DNA of 64,000 bases from Phytophthora hibernalis. Its lineage: Eukaryota > Oomycota > Peronosporomycetes > Peronosporales > Peronosporaceae. The translations under genes were made by a program, and so were the position numbers. Shown here piece after piece: positions 10,045 through 22,663 of this stretch (position 1 is the stretch's first letter; every line of letters starts with the position of its first letter). The notes beneath the pieces are model-generated. The model was given only the letters and a program-made list of their open reading frames with translations, searched no databases and was not told the origin of the DNA. The stretch lies in NCBI GenBank assembly GCA_012656075.1, contig JAAKBF010000171.1:496001-560000 (forward strand). The letters are read 5' to 3'.

Positions 10045-11414
10045 AGTCAAAACACTAAGAGCCCAGAGATGAAGCCTGCGCAGTTGAAGGGTTGCACTGA
10101 CCATCACTCCGCAAAACGTTAACTTGCACATTACAAACATCAAGTATACTTCTTTGAAAGGTACCCCTCGCCGTGACGCCGGCAGATATTTCCGAGTAGG
10201 TGTCAGCTATCAGCGCTACCGCTGACAGTCTCAGGGAGTTGACACGGCTGTCCGCTGAACCAAGCGCTCTGCGGCTCGACGCTGCGTCGATTGGCCTACC
10301 ACGTCCATCAGAAAGTGAGCACTCGTTCGATCGTGTCACTTCAATGGTGAGTCATGCTGTGGCGGCTTGGTGTTAGCTTAGTCTAGCGTGATGCTGGCCA
10401 ATTTTGCCACGCGCGACCGCAGAGGTCGCACAGTTGCACAGCCGACGGTCGCGATGACAGGGTGGCGAACTGTACAGCGGGTCTTATCGAGTGGACTTCT
10501 ACGAGAAGTCAGGCGTAGTGATGCATGGGTGACTCAGAGCGAGAGAGCGAGTGCTTTCGCGGAGACAGTCGCGTCGCTACATTCTGTCAACGGTAGCCAG
10601 AAGCGTTGTCCGTCGGCGAGACAGAGGCGGGCGGGGACGGACCACGTGAGGATAAGCTGGGGCTTTCGCTCGGGATAGATCGGGCTTCTTTGTCGCCGAT
10701 GCGCCGGTGCACGACGTGCTGAACACAAACTTTATTGTTGCCCGCTCAGGCGAACTGTGCGCGATCGCCGAAAGCAGCTGTCGAATGGATTTTCATGTAG
10801 CAGCGATCGATCTGCACGCACCCAAGCAGCAGGGTCTTGAACCTGGTATGACAGCTACCGCCACACGAACTCTGCTCAGTAAATTGGAGAGGTTTAAAAT
10901 CTTCACATGGGGTACGTGAAACAATCTTTGTAAATGTAAACGGTGAATATCATGCATTTTATTCCAGGAAAATACTGCAGCTCCATTACTCGTCGTCAAT
11001 CTTAAGGCTCTCTGAAAACCACGTAGCCATGACTGAATCCCATTCCGCTGATATGTTCAAGTAGGTGCTGTCATCTTCCAATGGCACTAGGATATTTGAA
11101 GGAATGCTACCTTTGTAAGCATCGCCCTGAAGGCTAGGGCACTGACTTACATCAATGCACTCCCTGTTACGATTCAAGAATGAAAATATGTCGATATTCT
11201 GCGCGAAAAAAAGAAGATCGCTGACTTGTTACCATCATGTCACTCACCCCGAAGGCACGTTCGATTTGTGCAGATGATGTTGGAATAGCGTATATGATTC
11301 GTACCACAGAAGGAAGGAAATGATAGGAATTGTTGCTCTGCTGTCGACTCCAAAATTCGAGTCCGATTCTGCTTCATTCTTGTCGTTTCGATTCACTATC
11401 ACTGGCTCTGCAAT
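10045..11414. other. No recognisable gene
   Basis: Only short frames occur. A minus-strand frame at 10986-11177 could be an extension of the hAT relic that begins at 11415, but it lacks the hAT dimerisation motif. I see nothing else. Confidence 0.4.
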
Positions 11415-12545
11415 CTAGCTCTCAAGTTCTTCGTCAACACGGGCTTCTTGGACATCTCGGGGTTGGGAAAGCGATACACCTTCATCCGACTCAAAAAACT
11501 CCATGAGATCTTCGGAAAACCTGATCGCTGGAGACCTCTGATCGGGGATTGGCGTTACCTCCTCGTCTTCATCAGGAACGCCTGCCAGCATCGCTGATTT
11601 GTGTTTGTCTAGTATCGTTTTCTTGACGAACACCACCATCCTCGTTACTTTTTCCTCTTTCATACGTTTTGGTGGATTATTGGGATCGATGACGAGCTGT
11701 TGGTTGCACGTGCGTATCATCGCAGCTAGCGTTGCGTCGGGATTTTTCAGTTTGGGATACAGCAACATCTGCATTTCAAAAACGTAAGAAGTCTTCCGCA
11801 CTTTGGTTCGTTTGGTATAACGAGAGAAAAAGCGGTCGTGGAACGCGTCTGCAAGTAATTGGCGAGTCTTCGACACAAGCGGCGTCAGCTCAGCAACAGC
11901 AAAATACCAAGGCGGTTTTAGATTTGCAGTCCGGTAGTCCTTCAGCGCCACAGAAGTATCGAGCACATTTTGACGAATCTTATACAGGGTCAGTAGAACT
12001 TGTATCTGGTTCGCAGACTCGCTGTGTGCTCGGCGATTGAGTAGTGTAATTGGTAGAACTAGGCACACCAATTGAATCAAATTCTGCTTGTCGGCAGCTA
12101 TTGGAAACCCTTCCGGTGGTGTTAGACCGGTTCGAAGTGCTTTTGTGACCCACTCTTCAAACCAGTTGGTCCCCCTTCTCGAGAATTCGTAAGATCACTT
12201 TCTTGAGGCCCATGAAGCGATGAGGCTTGAATTCAACGAGGGTCCTAGACTTGCTATCGCCTGTCATCTCACAGAGCTCAGCAAAGAGCGCACCCATTAC
12301 TTCCACATGGCGCACCTGAAATACTGTACGTCCGTTGCGCGAAATCAACTCAGTCATAGGTTTGTTCTTGGATTTGCTTCTGTCGTTTACGATACCGCAT
12401 GCGGCTTTGGTTGCTGCATTTGTCATGTGTGGAATACACCACTCCCACTGCAGACCAAGCCCTTCCGTCAGCATCCTGTTCACATCCGAGCCTGCATCGA
12501 TCGTTGCGCCAAACAAATTAGAGCGAGGAACCCCAAAGTCGTGCA
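11415..12545 (-). pseudogene. hAT transposase, C-terminal half
   Basis: Read on the minus strand from 12545, the protein starts in the catalytic core: FGATIDAGSDVNRML and WEWCIPHMTNAATKAACG are characteristic of oomycete hAT transposases. It runs through a helical region (ELTPLVSKTRQLLADAF, FHDRFFSRYTKR, SYVFEMQMLLYPKLKNPD) to an acidic tail ending at 11415. One frameshift occurs near 12160. The N-terminal half, with the BED zinc finger and first catalytic Asp, is missing at 12545, where Copia sequence begins abruptly. A complementary N-terminal half lies on the plus strand at 15114-15890. Confidence 0.75.
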
Positions 12546-14190
12546 GTTATGTTGACGGCCACGCACCTGCCGAAAATCTTGTGGGGAAGCGCTCCTTCAC
12601 GTGGTGACCACATTGAATGGGCTACCAACCAAGCCACTGGGCTTGGAGTCACCACACTTGAAGCTACATCGCAGCTTCCCGTGGCTAGAAGACCTGCGAC
12701 TAGGGGCTGTATTGCGCACGTGAGTGCTACCTGAGTCGTGACAAAAAGGAGAAGCTGGAACCAAGGGCAAAGCCGTGTCTATCACTTGGTGAAAGCGAGT
12801 CTATAATCGTCTACAAGTTCCTGGATCCGACTTGCCAAGTGACCACTGCAAGACTTGGAAACGTATGATTTCGTGAGGAGTTCACCGTGAATGGCACCTA
12901 CGTGAAGCACCTGTTAGAGAACGCTTTTTCGACACTGCACACGTGCTAACCTGCGGCCCACATCAAGACCAGTTTGGAAACGTACATGGCCGGCTGGGAT
13001 GTGACTGCTGTCAACACGGAGAAACAGTTAGAGACGCTGCCACTTGCTGCTGACGAGACGCAGAGACTACCACGAGATGTAGAACCTCTACCGTCGGCTG
13101 ACGCACCTGCACCTGCGAGCAGAGTGGAGTTGCAGTCTTGCATTGCGAAGCCAGCTGCATTGCAGGAGGCCCCAAGGATCCACCAGCGGTGTCCAAGCCG
13201 AAGAAGCGATTGAAGCGCTAAGCGCGCATGCAACGTGCAACGAAGGACAAGGTGACGACTGGATTCGAGATCCAGCCACCCCGACGAAGCCGTGTCTCAA
13301 GCGACCATGACGGACGCAGAAGCCGAACTGGACTATGTTGCCGGCCACGTGCAAGCGGTAAACAAGAACATTGAGATACCTACGACCTTCAAGCAGGCGC
13401 TTAAGAGCAAGATCTCATTGCAATGAAAAGTAGCCATGCTGGCTGAGTTGCAATCACTGAAGGGACCCAAGACGTGGAAATTGACACCGCGTGCTGTGGC
13501 CAAGGCCGTGACGGTGATCATATGCAGATGGGTCTTCGCTGTTAAACATGATGAACGAGGCAGAATCAAACGGTTCAAGGCCAGACTTGTCATGCATGGG
13601 TTTAAACAAGAACTAGGTGTGAACTACAGCGAGACCTACACCCGGGTGATACGCTTCGAGACCACCCGAGCCTTGATCTACTTTGTGGTACAGCATGGAT
13701 GGACACGATGTGAAGACTGCATTCCTCTACGGGGACCTCGATGAATTGATTTTAATGGAGTAACATGGAGGGTTCAAACTTGACGGAACTGACATTGTCT
13801 GCAGACTTCTGAAGAGCCCGTACCGGCTCAAACAGGCACCGAGTATTTGGAACAAGGCGCTTCATGCAAAGCTGATGACAATGGGATTTGAACGACGTGC
13901 CTCTGACTACGGCCTTTACATACTGAAGAAGTACATTGAAGTGTAGTTACTGCTGACTGTCTACGTTGACGACCTACGTCTAATGGGGCCTACACGGGTG
14001 TGTACCAAAATTGCTGAACGGCTGCAAGAAACCTTCCAGCTAACTATAATGGATGCAGCGAAGTACTTATTGGGTGTCGAGATTCTGATTAACCGGCCGC
14101 TGCGGAGAATTGTCTACAGCCAGCGTCAATATGTGCTTGAAGTGCTTAAGCTCTTTCACATAAGTGACTGCAATGCACGCCTAAAATGAA
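12546..14190 (+). pseudogene. Copia pol fragment (integrase end to reverse transcriptase)
   Basis: It begins inside integrase (HLPKILWGSA; then LLHVVTTLNGLPTKPLG in another frame) and passes through the post-integrase linker (EKLEPRAKPC). It enters RVT_2 near 13460 with TWKLTPRAVAK, CRWVFAVKHDERG and FKARLVMHGFKQ. Motif C is intact as VYVDD near 13960, followed by KYLLGVEIL. Stops and frame changes are frequent. No gag, protease, RNase H or LTR was found, so it is truncated at both ends. Its left edge abuts the hAT half directly. Confidence 0.85.
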
Positions 14191-15113
14191 TTTACCGGTG
14201 TGGAACCGGTTACCGCCCCCGTTTGGTTCTCGCTTTTTTGGACAAGGCGAATTGACTCAGTAATACCGGTATAGTGGGTTCCCGGGCGGTTTTGTGAGTT
14301 TTCATGAGCCAACTTGTGAAACGTTTGACATTTGGTTCACGGTTTCGGAAGGGATGTGCTTGGGACACGAAGCACAACACATACTATTGGATAAAACAAG
14401 CCTTCAGCGAAAGCCGCACGGCACTTCAAAAATTTCAAATGGATGGATACACACAAAAGGCGACTGGTACCCGACGAAAGGCGAGCACGCGCGTATTAGT
14501 TGCCCGTCTTCAGTATGTCTATGAGGCAGAGAGATGCACTAGCCAACAGGCTCAATTCCCAATTTGTCATCTTCGCAACATCTCCCCTTTCCGCCTGCTT
14601 CACTTCGAGACAATTCGATCTCTCCCTACGTTTGCCTCAGTACAAGCTTCCCGCCGAAAACGTTTGCTGCTGGTTCAAGATTCTCCTAACAATACAGAAC
14701 GACTTCAAACCGACACTTGTAACAAGAACTAAGTCAACTTTCACCACTGTGCCGCACGTATAATTTTACCGACAAGCCATTTCCAAGATCACAATTCTCG
14801 TTGGCATTCGTCTGTAAGCATGCGAGCATGGTTTGTTAGCTCGAACAGTAACGCAGAACACGATCAGAGTCGCCGCCGCTTACTCCAACCAGTGACGGCA
14901 GCATCACGAGTGACAGGTTGCCCTCTTGAACGTCAAGGATTGCCGTCATTGAGTGGTCATGCCGAGCGGAGACGACCCCAAGTGAACAGTCAGTCAGCAA
15001 TTCCATCTCAGTATCCGATGCTGCAACGCCTCCAGCACAGTGAAGGTCCTGCGGCAGAAGAACATTAGCCTATATTAGGAGATGCATCCCGCGACCTTTC
15101 CTGGCCTGTAGAT
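14191..15113. other. No recognisable gene
   Basis: The overlapping frames at 14294-15068 carry no motif I recognise. The stretch lies directly upstream of the hAT N-terminal half and may be that element's 5' non-coding part. Confidence 0.35.
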
Positions 15114-15890
15114 TTGGTGCGTCAAGTAGTCTCCAATTCACAATCGATGTCCATCCCAGTCGCCAAACAAGAGGCAGTGAAAAGTTATCATCCTTTGTCT
15201 GGATTCGCCCTTTTACCCACCAAAACTGGTGAGCGGTCTATAATCCTGCTGTGGGGTGTTCGTGTCACGGCAGAACTGGATGGTAATACGTGTATGGGCT
15301 GGATTTGTCTAGGAAGCGATAGTTGTCGCGAGAGACACCAAATTATACAACTGTATGGTAAGACGTCCAAAGCAACAAAGCATCTCAAGGATATCCATGG
15401 CATAAACTCTGACAAATCCGCTCATCAAGCTGCACGGAAGCGAACGCGCGAAGGTGAGCTCTCGACAGGCTACGCAATGCTGCTGTTACCCAAGATGCCG
15501 GTCGTACGTGCCTCCTTCTTGAAACACTGCGCATCGTGTTCAACAATTTGCCCTTCAGACTGGGCGAGTACGAAGAATCCCGGTTGTTAAACGAGCTCGT
15601 AACAGATGAGCGGTACCGTACAACCATCAATGCGCAAGCTGTGACCCACGCAATAGTTGAGTTGTACTCTTCCGCGAAGGGTGAAATGTTAAAGTTCGTC
15701 CTCTAAAAAAATCTTCCTGGGGTCAAGTCACTTACCGTGGTGACGGATATGTGGACATCGAAGACGCAGAGTGAAAAATACCTCGGCCTCCGGGTATACC
15801 TCATCGACAATCAGTGGCGCTTCCGATCGTTTTTGCTGAGCATGCTTCATTTTCGACCTTCATATGGTGAGAGAAACGATGGCATTCGAG
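15114..15890 (+). pseudogene. hAT transposase, N-terminal half
   Basis: A BED-type zinc finger is visible around 15295-15410 (two Cys in CMGWICLGS, and His residues in KHLKDIHG). It is followed in other frames by the start of the catalytic region: a run beginning SSAKGEML, then VVTDMWTSKTQ with the first catalytic Asp near 15745, and YLGLRVYLID, WRFRSFLLS. Homology fades after about 15890. At least two frame changes are present. The C-terminal half of a hAT lies inverted at 11415-12545 and covers the missing part. Confidence 0.75.
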
Positions 15891-16059
15891 GACCATTGAG
15901 GCGTTGAATTGAACAGATACTCGCACTCTTGGCAGTACGATGCCGTTCTCTTGAGGAGAATACGCGTTCGTAAACTGCTGCAAAAATTCCATACGTCGCA
16001 CTGTAGTCTCGTAACTCGTTGTTTGCAAACTCGCCTCTTTGGTCCGAGTGCCGACGTCG

Positions 16060-16260
16060 GACCGTCAGTTTGAAAAACTGAGCCAGCAGCTAATTCAGCA
16101 GAATCTTGATGTCCGAGGTACCTTCGCTTTTCTTCCGCAGTAGATACACTCACTTGTAGCGAGTAGCCTCATCAATAATGAAAAGAAACGTCGTTGCTTT
16201 TTCTCGTTCAACGTACAGATATCCATCATGATAGTTTCGAGTGGCTTAGCTTTCCGCAAC
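16060..16260 (-). pseudogene. Copia integrase core fragment
   Basis: On the minus strand a short stretch reads KPLETIMMDICTLNEKKQR followed by FFSLLMRL. This looks like the start of a Copia rve domain with its first catalytic Asp (MDI). It is too short and broken for more than a family guess. Confidence 0.4.
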
Positions 16261-16539
16261 GGACCTCACAGAGGATGGAGAGAGGCCATCAGCTTCGGGT
16301 CTCTTGTCTACTCGCCGCCTACTCTTGCTAGCAACGGAGATATTGTGCAAGATGCGGAAGGTGATAATGCGCGTGCCGTGCGCAGAGTCGCTGCCGTAAC
16401 TTCGACGCTGCACAAATTGCATCTGCAGCCGCCCCCAATACATGTTCTACATGCACAATGACATGACCAAGGGCAACAAGATCAACAAGTGCAGCCAGCG
16501 ATGCAAGCTGTTACGACTGGAGCTGTGCAGGGCCAGTGA

Positions 16540-17768
16540 GTGGGTACTCAACAGCAGAGTCAACCTCCTGCTTGGGCCACTGAACTCTACTACTTTGGCA
16601 AAGGACTGATGCAAAGCTCGCGAGAGCCTACGTTGGAGCCATGTCACGCTCAAGTTGAATTACGTGTGGGTTTGCCTGTGTCGGGGAATGCCACCAAGGG
16701 TACGGGCTTTGTGCCGCGCGGACGTCAACAGCCGATGCAAGTTGATCTCATGGGTCCCTACGAGCGGGAAGCCGCGGACTTCTTCAACCTGATTACTTTA
16801 CGCAACCACCACGTGGACGTGAACCTGCGCGTTCGCCACCTCGTGAATTTGATGACTGGCAGCCAAGGAAGCCGAAGTCGCTCGCCGCCGCGATGGCGAA
16901 GCTGGTCGGTGCCTCGAGGGCGCTTTGGCTCGCCACCGCGTGGGGCACCACTTCAGCGACGCAGTTTTCGCTGCCACATGATTTTTACCGGCGTGCGAAC
17001 TCGCCCGGACGTGGACCACCAAGCCACGATGGTTCTCCAGCTTTGCTGCAGCAGTGGCGTGGCGGTTCGCCTTCGCGGGGACAGTCGTCGCGCCGTCGTG
17101 ACCTATCACCACGCCGATTTGAAGGCAACCGGCGAGGCAGTGATGCCCCTCGTTGGCAAGTGAATGCTGTGCACCAAAATGAAGGTATGCAATCTGATTC
17201 GGACTCTACCTCGATGCGATGGCTACTTGACTCGGGATCTCCGGCGAACGTCTGCGGAGACCTGGCATTGTTCACTACCATTCGCGAAGAGAAAACGAGT
17301 CACCTGGACTTTGCAAACGGAACGACTGAACATGCAACAATTTGCGGTTCTGTTCTATTACGTGTTGTTAACCAGGCTACCGGAATGCTGGAGGATCGTC
17401 TCCCGGACGACATGGCTTACCCAGAGCACGCCAAAGTGAGCATCATTAGCCTGGACTTCCTACAGACGACCGGCAAGTATACATTGTCGTGCTCATCTGA
17501 AACCGGGAACCACCTTGAAGTTCATGACGCTCGAGAACATCTACCGTCTGGACTCCGAGAAGGTAACTGGTGTCATGGCGATAGCGGCGCTGAAGCAGGA
17601 CTAGGAGTTGCTGCACCAACGATTTGAGCACCTAAGCATGGATGCCGTGAACTTTTTGTCGAACAAGCTCGATGTTGGTATTAACATGAATGCAAAGGTC
17701 AGACTCATTACGAGTGTGTTGCGTGTGCTGCGAGTAAGGCGAAGCGAATGCATTCCAAGGTTTCAGCA
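16540..17768 (+). pseudogene. Copia gag tail, protease and pre-integrase
   Basis: An RS/RG-rich gag tail (SRSRSPPRWRS, RRDLSPRRF) is followed by an aspartic protease, MRWLLDSGSPANVCGDLALF, with the D-S-G loop near 17230. Then come a VSIISLDFLQTTGKYTLS stretch and a pre-integrase region (LHQRFEHLSMDAVNFLSNK, CVACAASKAKRM) ending near 17765. The longest continuous frame is 16893-17627. It stops abruptly where an opposite-strand Copia gag begins. It is a different Copia family from the 1.6-8.9 kb element (D-S-G, not D-T-G). Confidence 0.85.
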
Positions 17769-18710
17769 TAACAGATAGTGATAAACCAGCAAATAAACCC
17801 CTTGCCGTTCTTGTCCACCTTGTTGCTCATGCCCACTTGTTGAACGTTGGCACAGTGAATAGAGTTCAACAAAGGCGTCGGCGTCCGCTTGTGCTGCTTC
17901 GCTCTCACCTTCTTCATCATGTCCTCGCACAACGGTATGCCAGTGTGCTCGGTGCACTCGGCGTATCAGTGTCCATCTTCGCGGCTGTTCGTACAGTTCG
18001 TGAGCTACTTCTTGTCAGTCGCGCTCTTGGATAGCTTACGCAGCTGCTTACTGCGCTTGCGCGCCTGTCTTGTGCATGTGCAGTAGTGACCTGGGCGACG
18101 TTAAATTGTCTCGGCGGACTCGTCCTGGTATGCTGCTGCAGTTGGTCGCCCTGGTGCTCGGCTAAACCGCAGGTGTTGTAATGCCTCGGCCAGCTGCATG
18201 GTCTTGCGGTCGTTGCTGGTGATCCCGTCCGCATGCTCGCGGGCGAGGTCGCGAAACACTAGCACCGCATTGGAGAGTAGCAGGCGTGCATACTACCACT
18301 CCTCGAAGTTTCATTTAGCTTGGCGGAGCAGCGTCACCTTGCGCACAATGTCCTCCACGTACGTGATGACGGACTCGTTCGGCTGCAGATGGCGCACCAC
18401 GAGGTCTTGGAGCAGGTAGTCAGGGTTGATGCCGTCGCGGGCCTTAAAGTATTGCACGATGGCGTCGTACAGCAGTGCGGCTGCGTTCACGGCCTCCGTC
18501 AGCTCTCTAACCTTGAAGGTAACACGCAGGTCTACGGACAGCGACAACGCGAGGGCGGAGAACGCCTTGTTCTTCCACATGCGATACCATTCGTTGTATT
18601 AAAGGCGGCACAGTCCGTCTGCATCGTCGTTCCGCTCGGTGTCGTATGTGATGACCCCGAGCATGTACGTCTCAAAGTGCAGGGGAATTCGCATTTCCAT
18701 GCCTTTTAGT
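17769..18710 (-). pseudogene. Copia gag (UBN2) on the minus strand
   Basis: Minus-strand 18580-18311 is a clean UBN2-type capsid segment (LLYDAIVQYFKARDGINPD, LVVRHLQPNESVITYVEDIV). It is preceded by RIPLHFETYMLGV near 18690. A degenerate zinc knuckle lies near 18000-17950 (NCTNSREDGH, then YAEC, with a Cys changed to Ser and a Trp codon changed to stop). The fragment ends against the plus-strand Copia piece at about 17768. Confidence 0.8.
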
Positions 18711-20280
18711 GGCCCTTAGTCTGTCGTTTGGGCAAATTGATCGCGGGCTGTTGCGCATCGCCTTGGTATGCTCGCTGGGCCCATTGTCGTAGTAGCGGCT
18801 GCCTGGATTCATGTTGTCCAGGCAGCGCGTGAAACGGGCCTCCGTATCATTCTGCCATATCTACATTTCGAGGTTATGTCCTCCCATTGGTCAAAAGGGG
18901 TACAGTGGCCTGGCACTATCTGATTGGTCAGAAGAGCAATTACATATCTTAGTTTTAGCCTAATAGAGAGGGACACCCATTTAGGTGGCCCACAGTGTCC
19001 CTGGCCTTCCGCCGGGGTCTACTTCAAATAATAGATACATTTTAACCTTAAATCCCGCACGTCCTTCTCGGACATTCGTCTTAACCAAGTTTCCTCAAAG
19101 CACACTATAGCGCAAGCTATATAGCGTGGCACTAGCCCCGTTAGAGCGCGGGTTATGGCAGGGTTCGTGGTTGCTTGATCTCGGCGCAAATGATGGACTG
19201 AATGCGAATCCGGGTTGGCCGGCTGGCGGGTTTGCGAACCTTCCAGCAAAACCCGAAAAAGTAGACAGCCACCCGGTATTCTAGCCAATGATGAGACGCT
19301 CAGCGTCGGCTTGCGACAGCGACGACTTGTCCTGTTCAGTCCCAGCTTGGCCACTTTCAGCCAATAGGAGCCCAAACTCAAGATCATTAGCCAATCGGCG
19401 AAGGTCTTGCTCACTTGAAGCTGGAGCTTCGTCTTGAGCAGAAGCTTCTGCTGCAGTAGCGTTCGTCACGGGCCACACCCTCGGTGAGCTCATAATCTGT
19501 GTTGACGCAGAAGGTGATCAACCCCAGTGACGCGTCCTGAGGGTTGATCATTTTCTGCAGGACGATCACGTCGTAGCGTAGGTGCCATTGCAGGGCAGTA
19601 CACACGTAGTGATAAGTCGCAGTAGGTAAATCAATTAAGGAAGTAACACTTATATGTGCCGGGCAAAAGGCCGCGACAAGAACGCAGGATGCAGGGTAGC
19701 TGTTTTGTTCACAGTGTGCGCAGCACACTGTAAAAGCCGAATTTTGAGCAAGCGAAGCTGCACCGCAGCGCTGCGTTCCGCCGTTTGTGTATTTGTAGCA
19801 TACACTCACAAGGTAAGTCAATAGTGTAGAGCAGTCAACAGGATATTTCACAATCAGGGCCTCTGTTGACCAACAGTGTAGTCCGTCCGTAGTCAGCCGC
19901 TAATCTGCATGTTGAGCGCGCATCCGGACGCACACAGCCGAGCATCACGCAGTGACGCCGTATGTTTTGGAGCACGCAGTTGCATGATAGTCTTCGGGAT
20001 ACGTAGTTTGCAGCTACCTGTCTTAAAGACTGCAAGTCAGCATCTTGGGTTCTGGTTCTTGGTGTGATGGCAATCAGCAAAGTTGTCAGCAGTCCACCGT
20101 CCCACGGTGGACTGCAGTTCACAGCTACAGGCTGATAGGGTACCAGAGATACCGACTGGGAGACCTATTTAATAAGTCGACGCATCGAGCTCGAACTCCA
20201 GTTTGCAAGAGGCAGCCGCAAAGGGTCCGAATTCAAAGCGCTCCCAGATAGACGAACGACATCGAGTCGCGTCTTACATA
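18711..20280. other. No recognisable gene; possible LTR remnant
   Basis: On the minus strand, 19000-18880 has an LTR-like texture and lies upstream of the Copia gag, so it may be that element's leader or LTR. I found no second copy to prove it. Frames at 19411-19851 and 19019-19414 (minus) show no motif I recognise. Confidence 0.3.
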
Positions 20281-22150
20281 TTACTACTAGTAGTATAAAA
20301 CAAGGCTTCTATTGAAAATAACATACCGGAAGAAGGCCACTTATCATTGGACCAAAGGGGGCCGAGTGGTGCTATTGCATGGAACTCAAAGAAGCAACTG
20401 CGCATGCTGTCATATGAACCTACCGGGTAAAAGGAAAGTCGCCTACTGATCGCCTCGCTAAACGCAGTGCGTTCGCGCCACGCGTACCGAATCGATCAAT
20501 ATAGGTGGAGAGGATTTGGCCGTCTCTATGTCGAATCAAGTCAACACATATTAATACCGGCACCCCATGGCAATGCCAGCGAAGTTGCAAGTGGCAGCAT
20601 GATGAGCACGAGACAGGATCACCCTCTGTTGGTTACGCTGCGTTACTCACGCAAGAGGTGGGGCGACACCCGCAAGCGAAAGCCGTGGATAGTTATTGGT
20701 GGAGCTTTCCCATGGGAAAACGCTGGGTCTCTGTACGCCACGAATGCGGCCTGCACGGAGTCCTTGATGACCCGGGTAACTAGCTAACCATCGAAGTTTC
20801 ACCTATCAGCCGGATTCACGTGAGCGCCTGCACGTTGACATTAAGTTGGATCCCATTGCACCTCTGAGCTGCGTACCTCAGGAGATGAAATCGTTTTGGG
20901 GGCCTTCTCGTGGGCGGATAACGCCTGGATTCTAGATAGCTATCTGGCGCGATGTACGACAAGATACATGTAGTAACACTTGTCAGCCTCGCAATTATTC
21001 GAACACATTAGCAAAGTTATTCAGTTCAAGTGCCGACGAGGACGTACTTCCACACAGGACATACCGTGGCGGAATTAGAGAAATGGCTAATTGCCGTTCT
21101 CCTTTGCACGCCCAGAGTAATTATCGGCGAACAACAGTATACCAACCCCACATTGGTGCTGCGGAAGCCGCCAAAGTTACTCCAAACTTTCATCTTGCAG
21201 TTGACGAAATATATGACTATGGAAGGAACTTTACAAGATGGAACTGAAACCATCATATTAGAGCAAAAGGAGAATGGGTTGGAGTTGGAATGTATACAGC
21301 CATGGTCAGTACCTGAGAAAACCCGAAATTGAAACGTATTACCAGTTGTAGAATACGAGCCAGAGCCCAATTCAGGAAGAACGTCAGCCCGGAGTTAGAT
21401 CAAGTGGTTGTAAAATTAAAAACAAAAGCATTAGAAGACGAATAGGCAAGGGGTCACCAGAGCCAAACTCCGAAACAGCTGGATCATCGTAACATGCTCA
21501 CAACCTTCCAGGTTTTGGTTACTTTTCCGATGGCAACCCAACAACTCAATCGTCACTACAAAGGACAACAGAATGACGGATGCCCCCAAGGCGAATCCTG
21601 CGCCAAAGAAAAGTTACGAAAACCATATCGCATGGGGATGTTTGCGGGTTCAGAAGTTTTCGCAGAGATGTCTTGAACATTTGGTCACGAGGTCTCTTGC
21701 CAGCGGCTGCAGAAGTACCAAAGCTACTTTGCTATGGGAGTCGCCCCATCGATAGGATATCGGCTCAGGAAGCGCCTTACCGGGATGTATGGGAAATGGA
21801 GGACATAATACGAAGACGAACGTCGGAGAATTTGGTGGGCCCTTTGCAGCATCGGATATGCGCAACTCTGGCGACTCCGGAACCAAGTCGTGCATGAAGG
21901 ATAGAGATACCAAGCCCCACAGCAACTGGAATATATGTGATCCAGCAGTTTACGGCAGCTGTACGCAATTGCGCGCTGTGACCGCAACATACCAGCAACC
22001 AAGGTCCGAGGTTTACGACTACAGCTCAGATAACACTGTTTTGTCGAAATGGAGACCGAAGCAGAGCCCCGATCATATCCTCCAGGCCCCGCACAATGGC
22101 TCCTTAAAAACAAAGGTTGACCAAAAGGATCAGACTTAACCATGACGCTA
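20281..22150 (+). other. Unassigned; possible LINE-like 3' relic
   Basis: Several medium frames occur (20467-20787, 21030-21332, 21789-22139). Only one stretch looks familiar: around 21740-21900 a frame reads RRRIWWALCSIGYAQLWRLR, which resembles the C-terminal region of oomycete non-LTR retrotransposon polyproteins after the reverse transcriptase. I see no RT motifs nearby. Low confidence. Confidence 0.25.
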
Positions 22151-22663
22151 TTAACTAGAGTTCAATAGACTACGTTCTCTCTCTCAACTCGGCCGACTTA
22201 TGCGGGACTCATCGCGTGAGCTCCCGGTTGTTCGTCGTGACGAGGCTCGCGCTACCTCGTCTTGAGTGTCGACGGCGGTTGCGATGCACAACAATTTCTA
22301 GCTCTGTTGTCGTCGTCACTTTCATTTTCGACAGTTATCGGGATTCATGGTTTTCAAGTGTACCTACCTATCATGATGACTCACAAGTAGCCGATGCACT
22401 CGATAATCAGATCTGTAAGGCATGTACTCGGAAGGCATTGTAATGAACTAGAAAATAAGGACGATCCAACTGCGACCCCCCGCCAGTCCTAAAGGCCCGG
22501 CTCCCCCAATACATTATGAGAGTAACTACTGCGCCCGGCTGAACGCCCTCACTTTGCGACCATATTTTTACCCTAAACCACCCGTCGGATTTTATATCCG
22601 CCCGATGTATACCGTATACTTTTCTTCCCTCTCGCCACCCATTAAGAAAACGGGGAGGGTATA

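Noticed and set aside
12220..12607. Plus-strand frames of 90-111 codons at 12.2-12.6 kb
   Set aside because: They are antisense to the hAT transposase half on the minus strand and have no motif of their own.
16540..18710. Copia pieces considered as one element with inverted halves
   Set aside because: Gag sequence is present in both, with different features (RG-rich tail versus UBN2 plus knuckle), so they are two elements.
20467..20787. 106-codon frame at 20.5 kb as a gene
   Set aside because: No recognisable motif, an overlapping frame of equal length, and no neighbouring context; left as unassigned.
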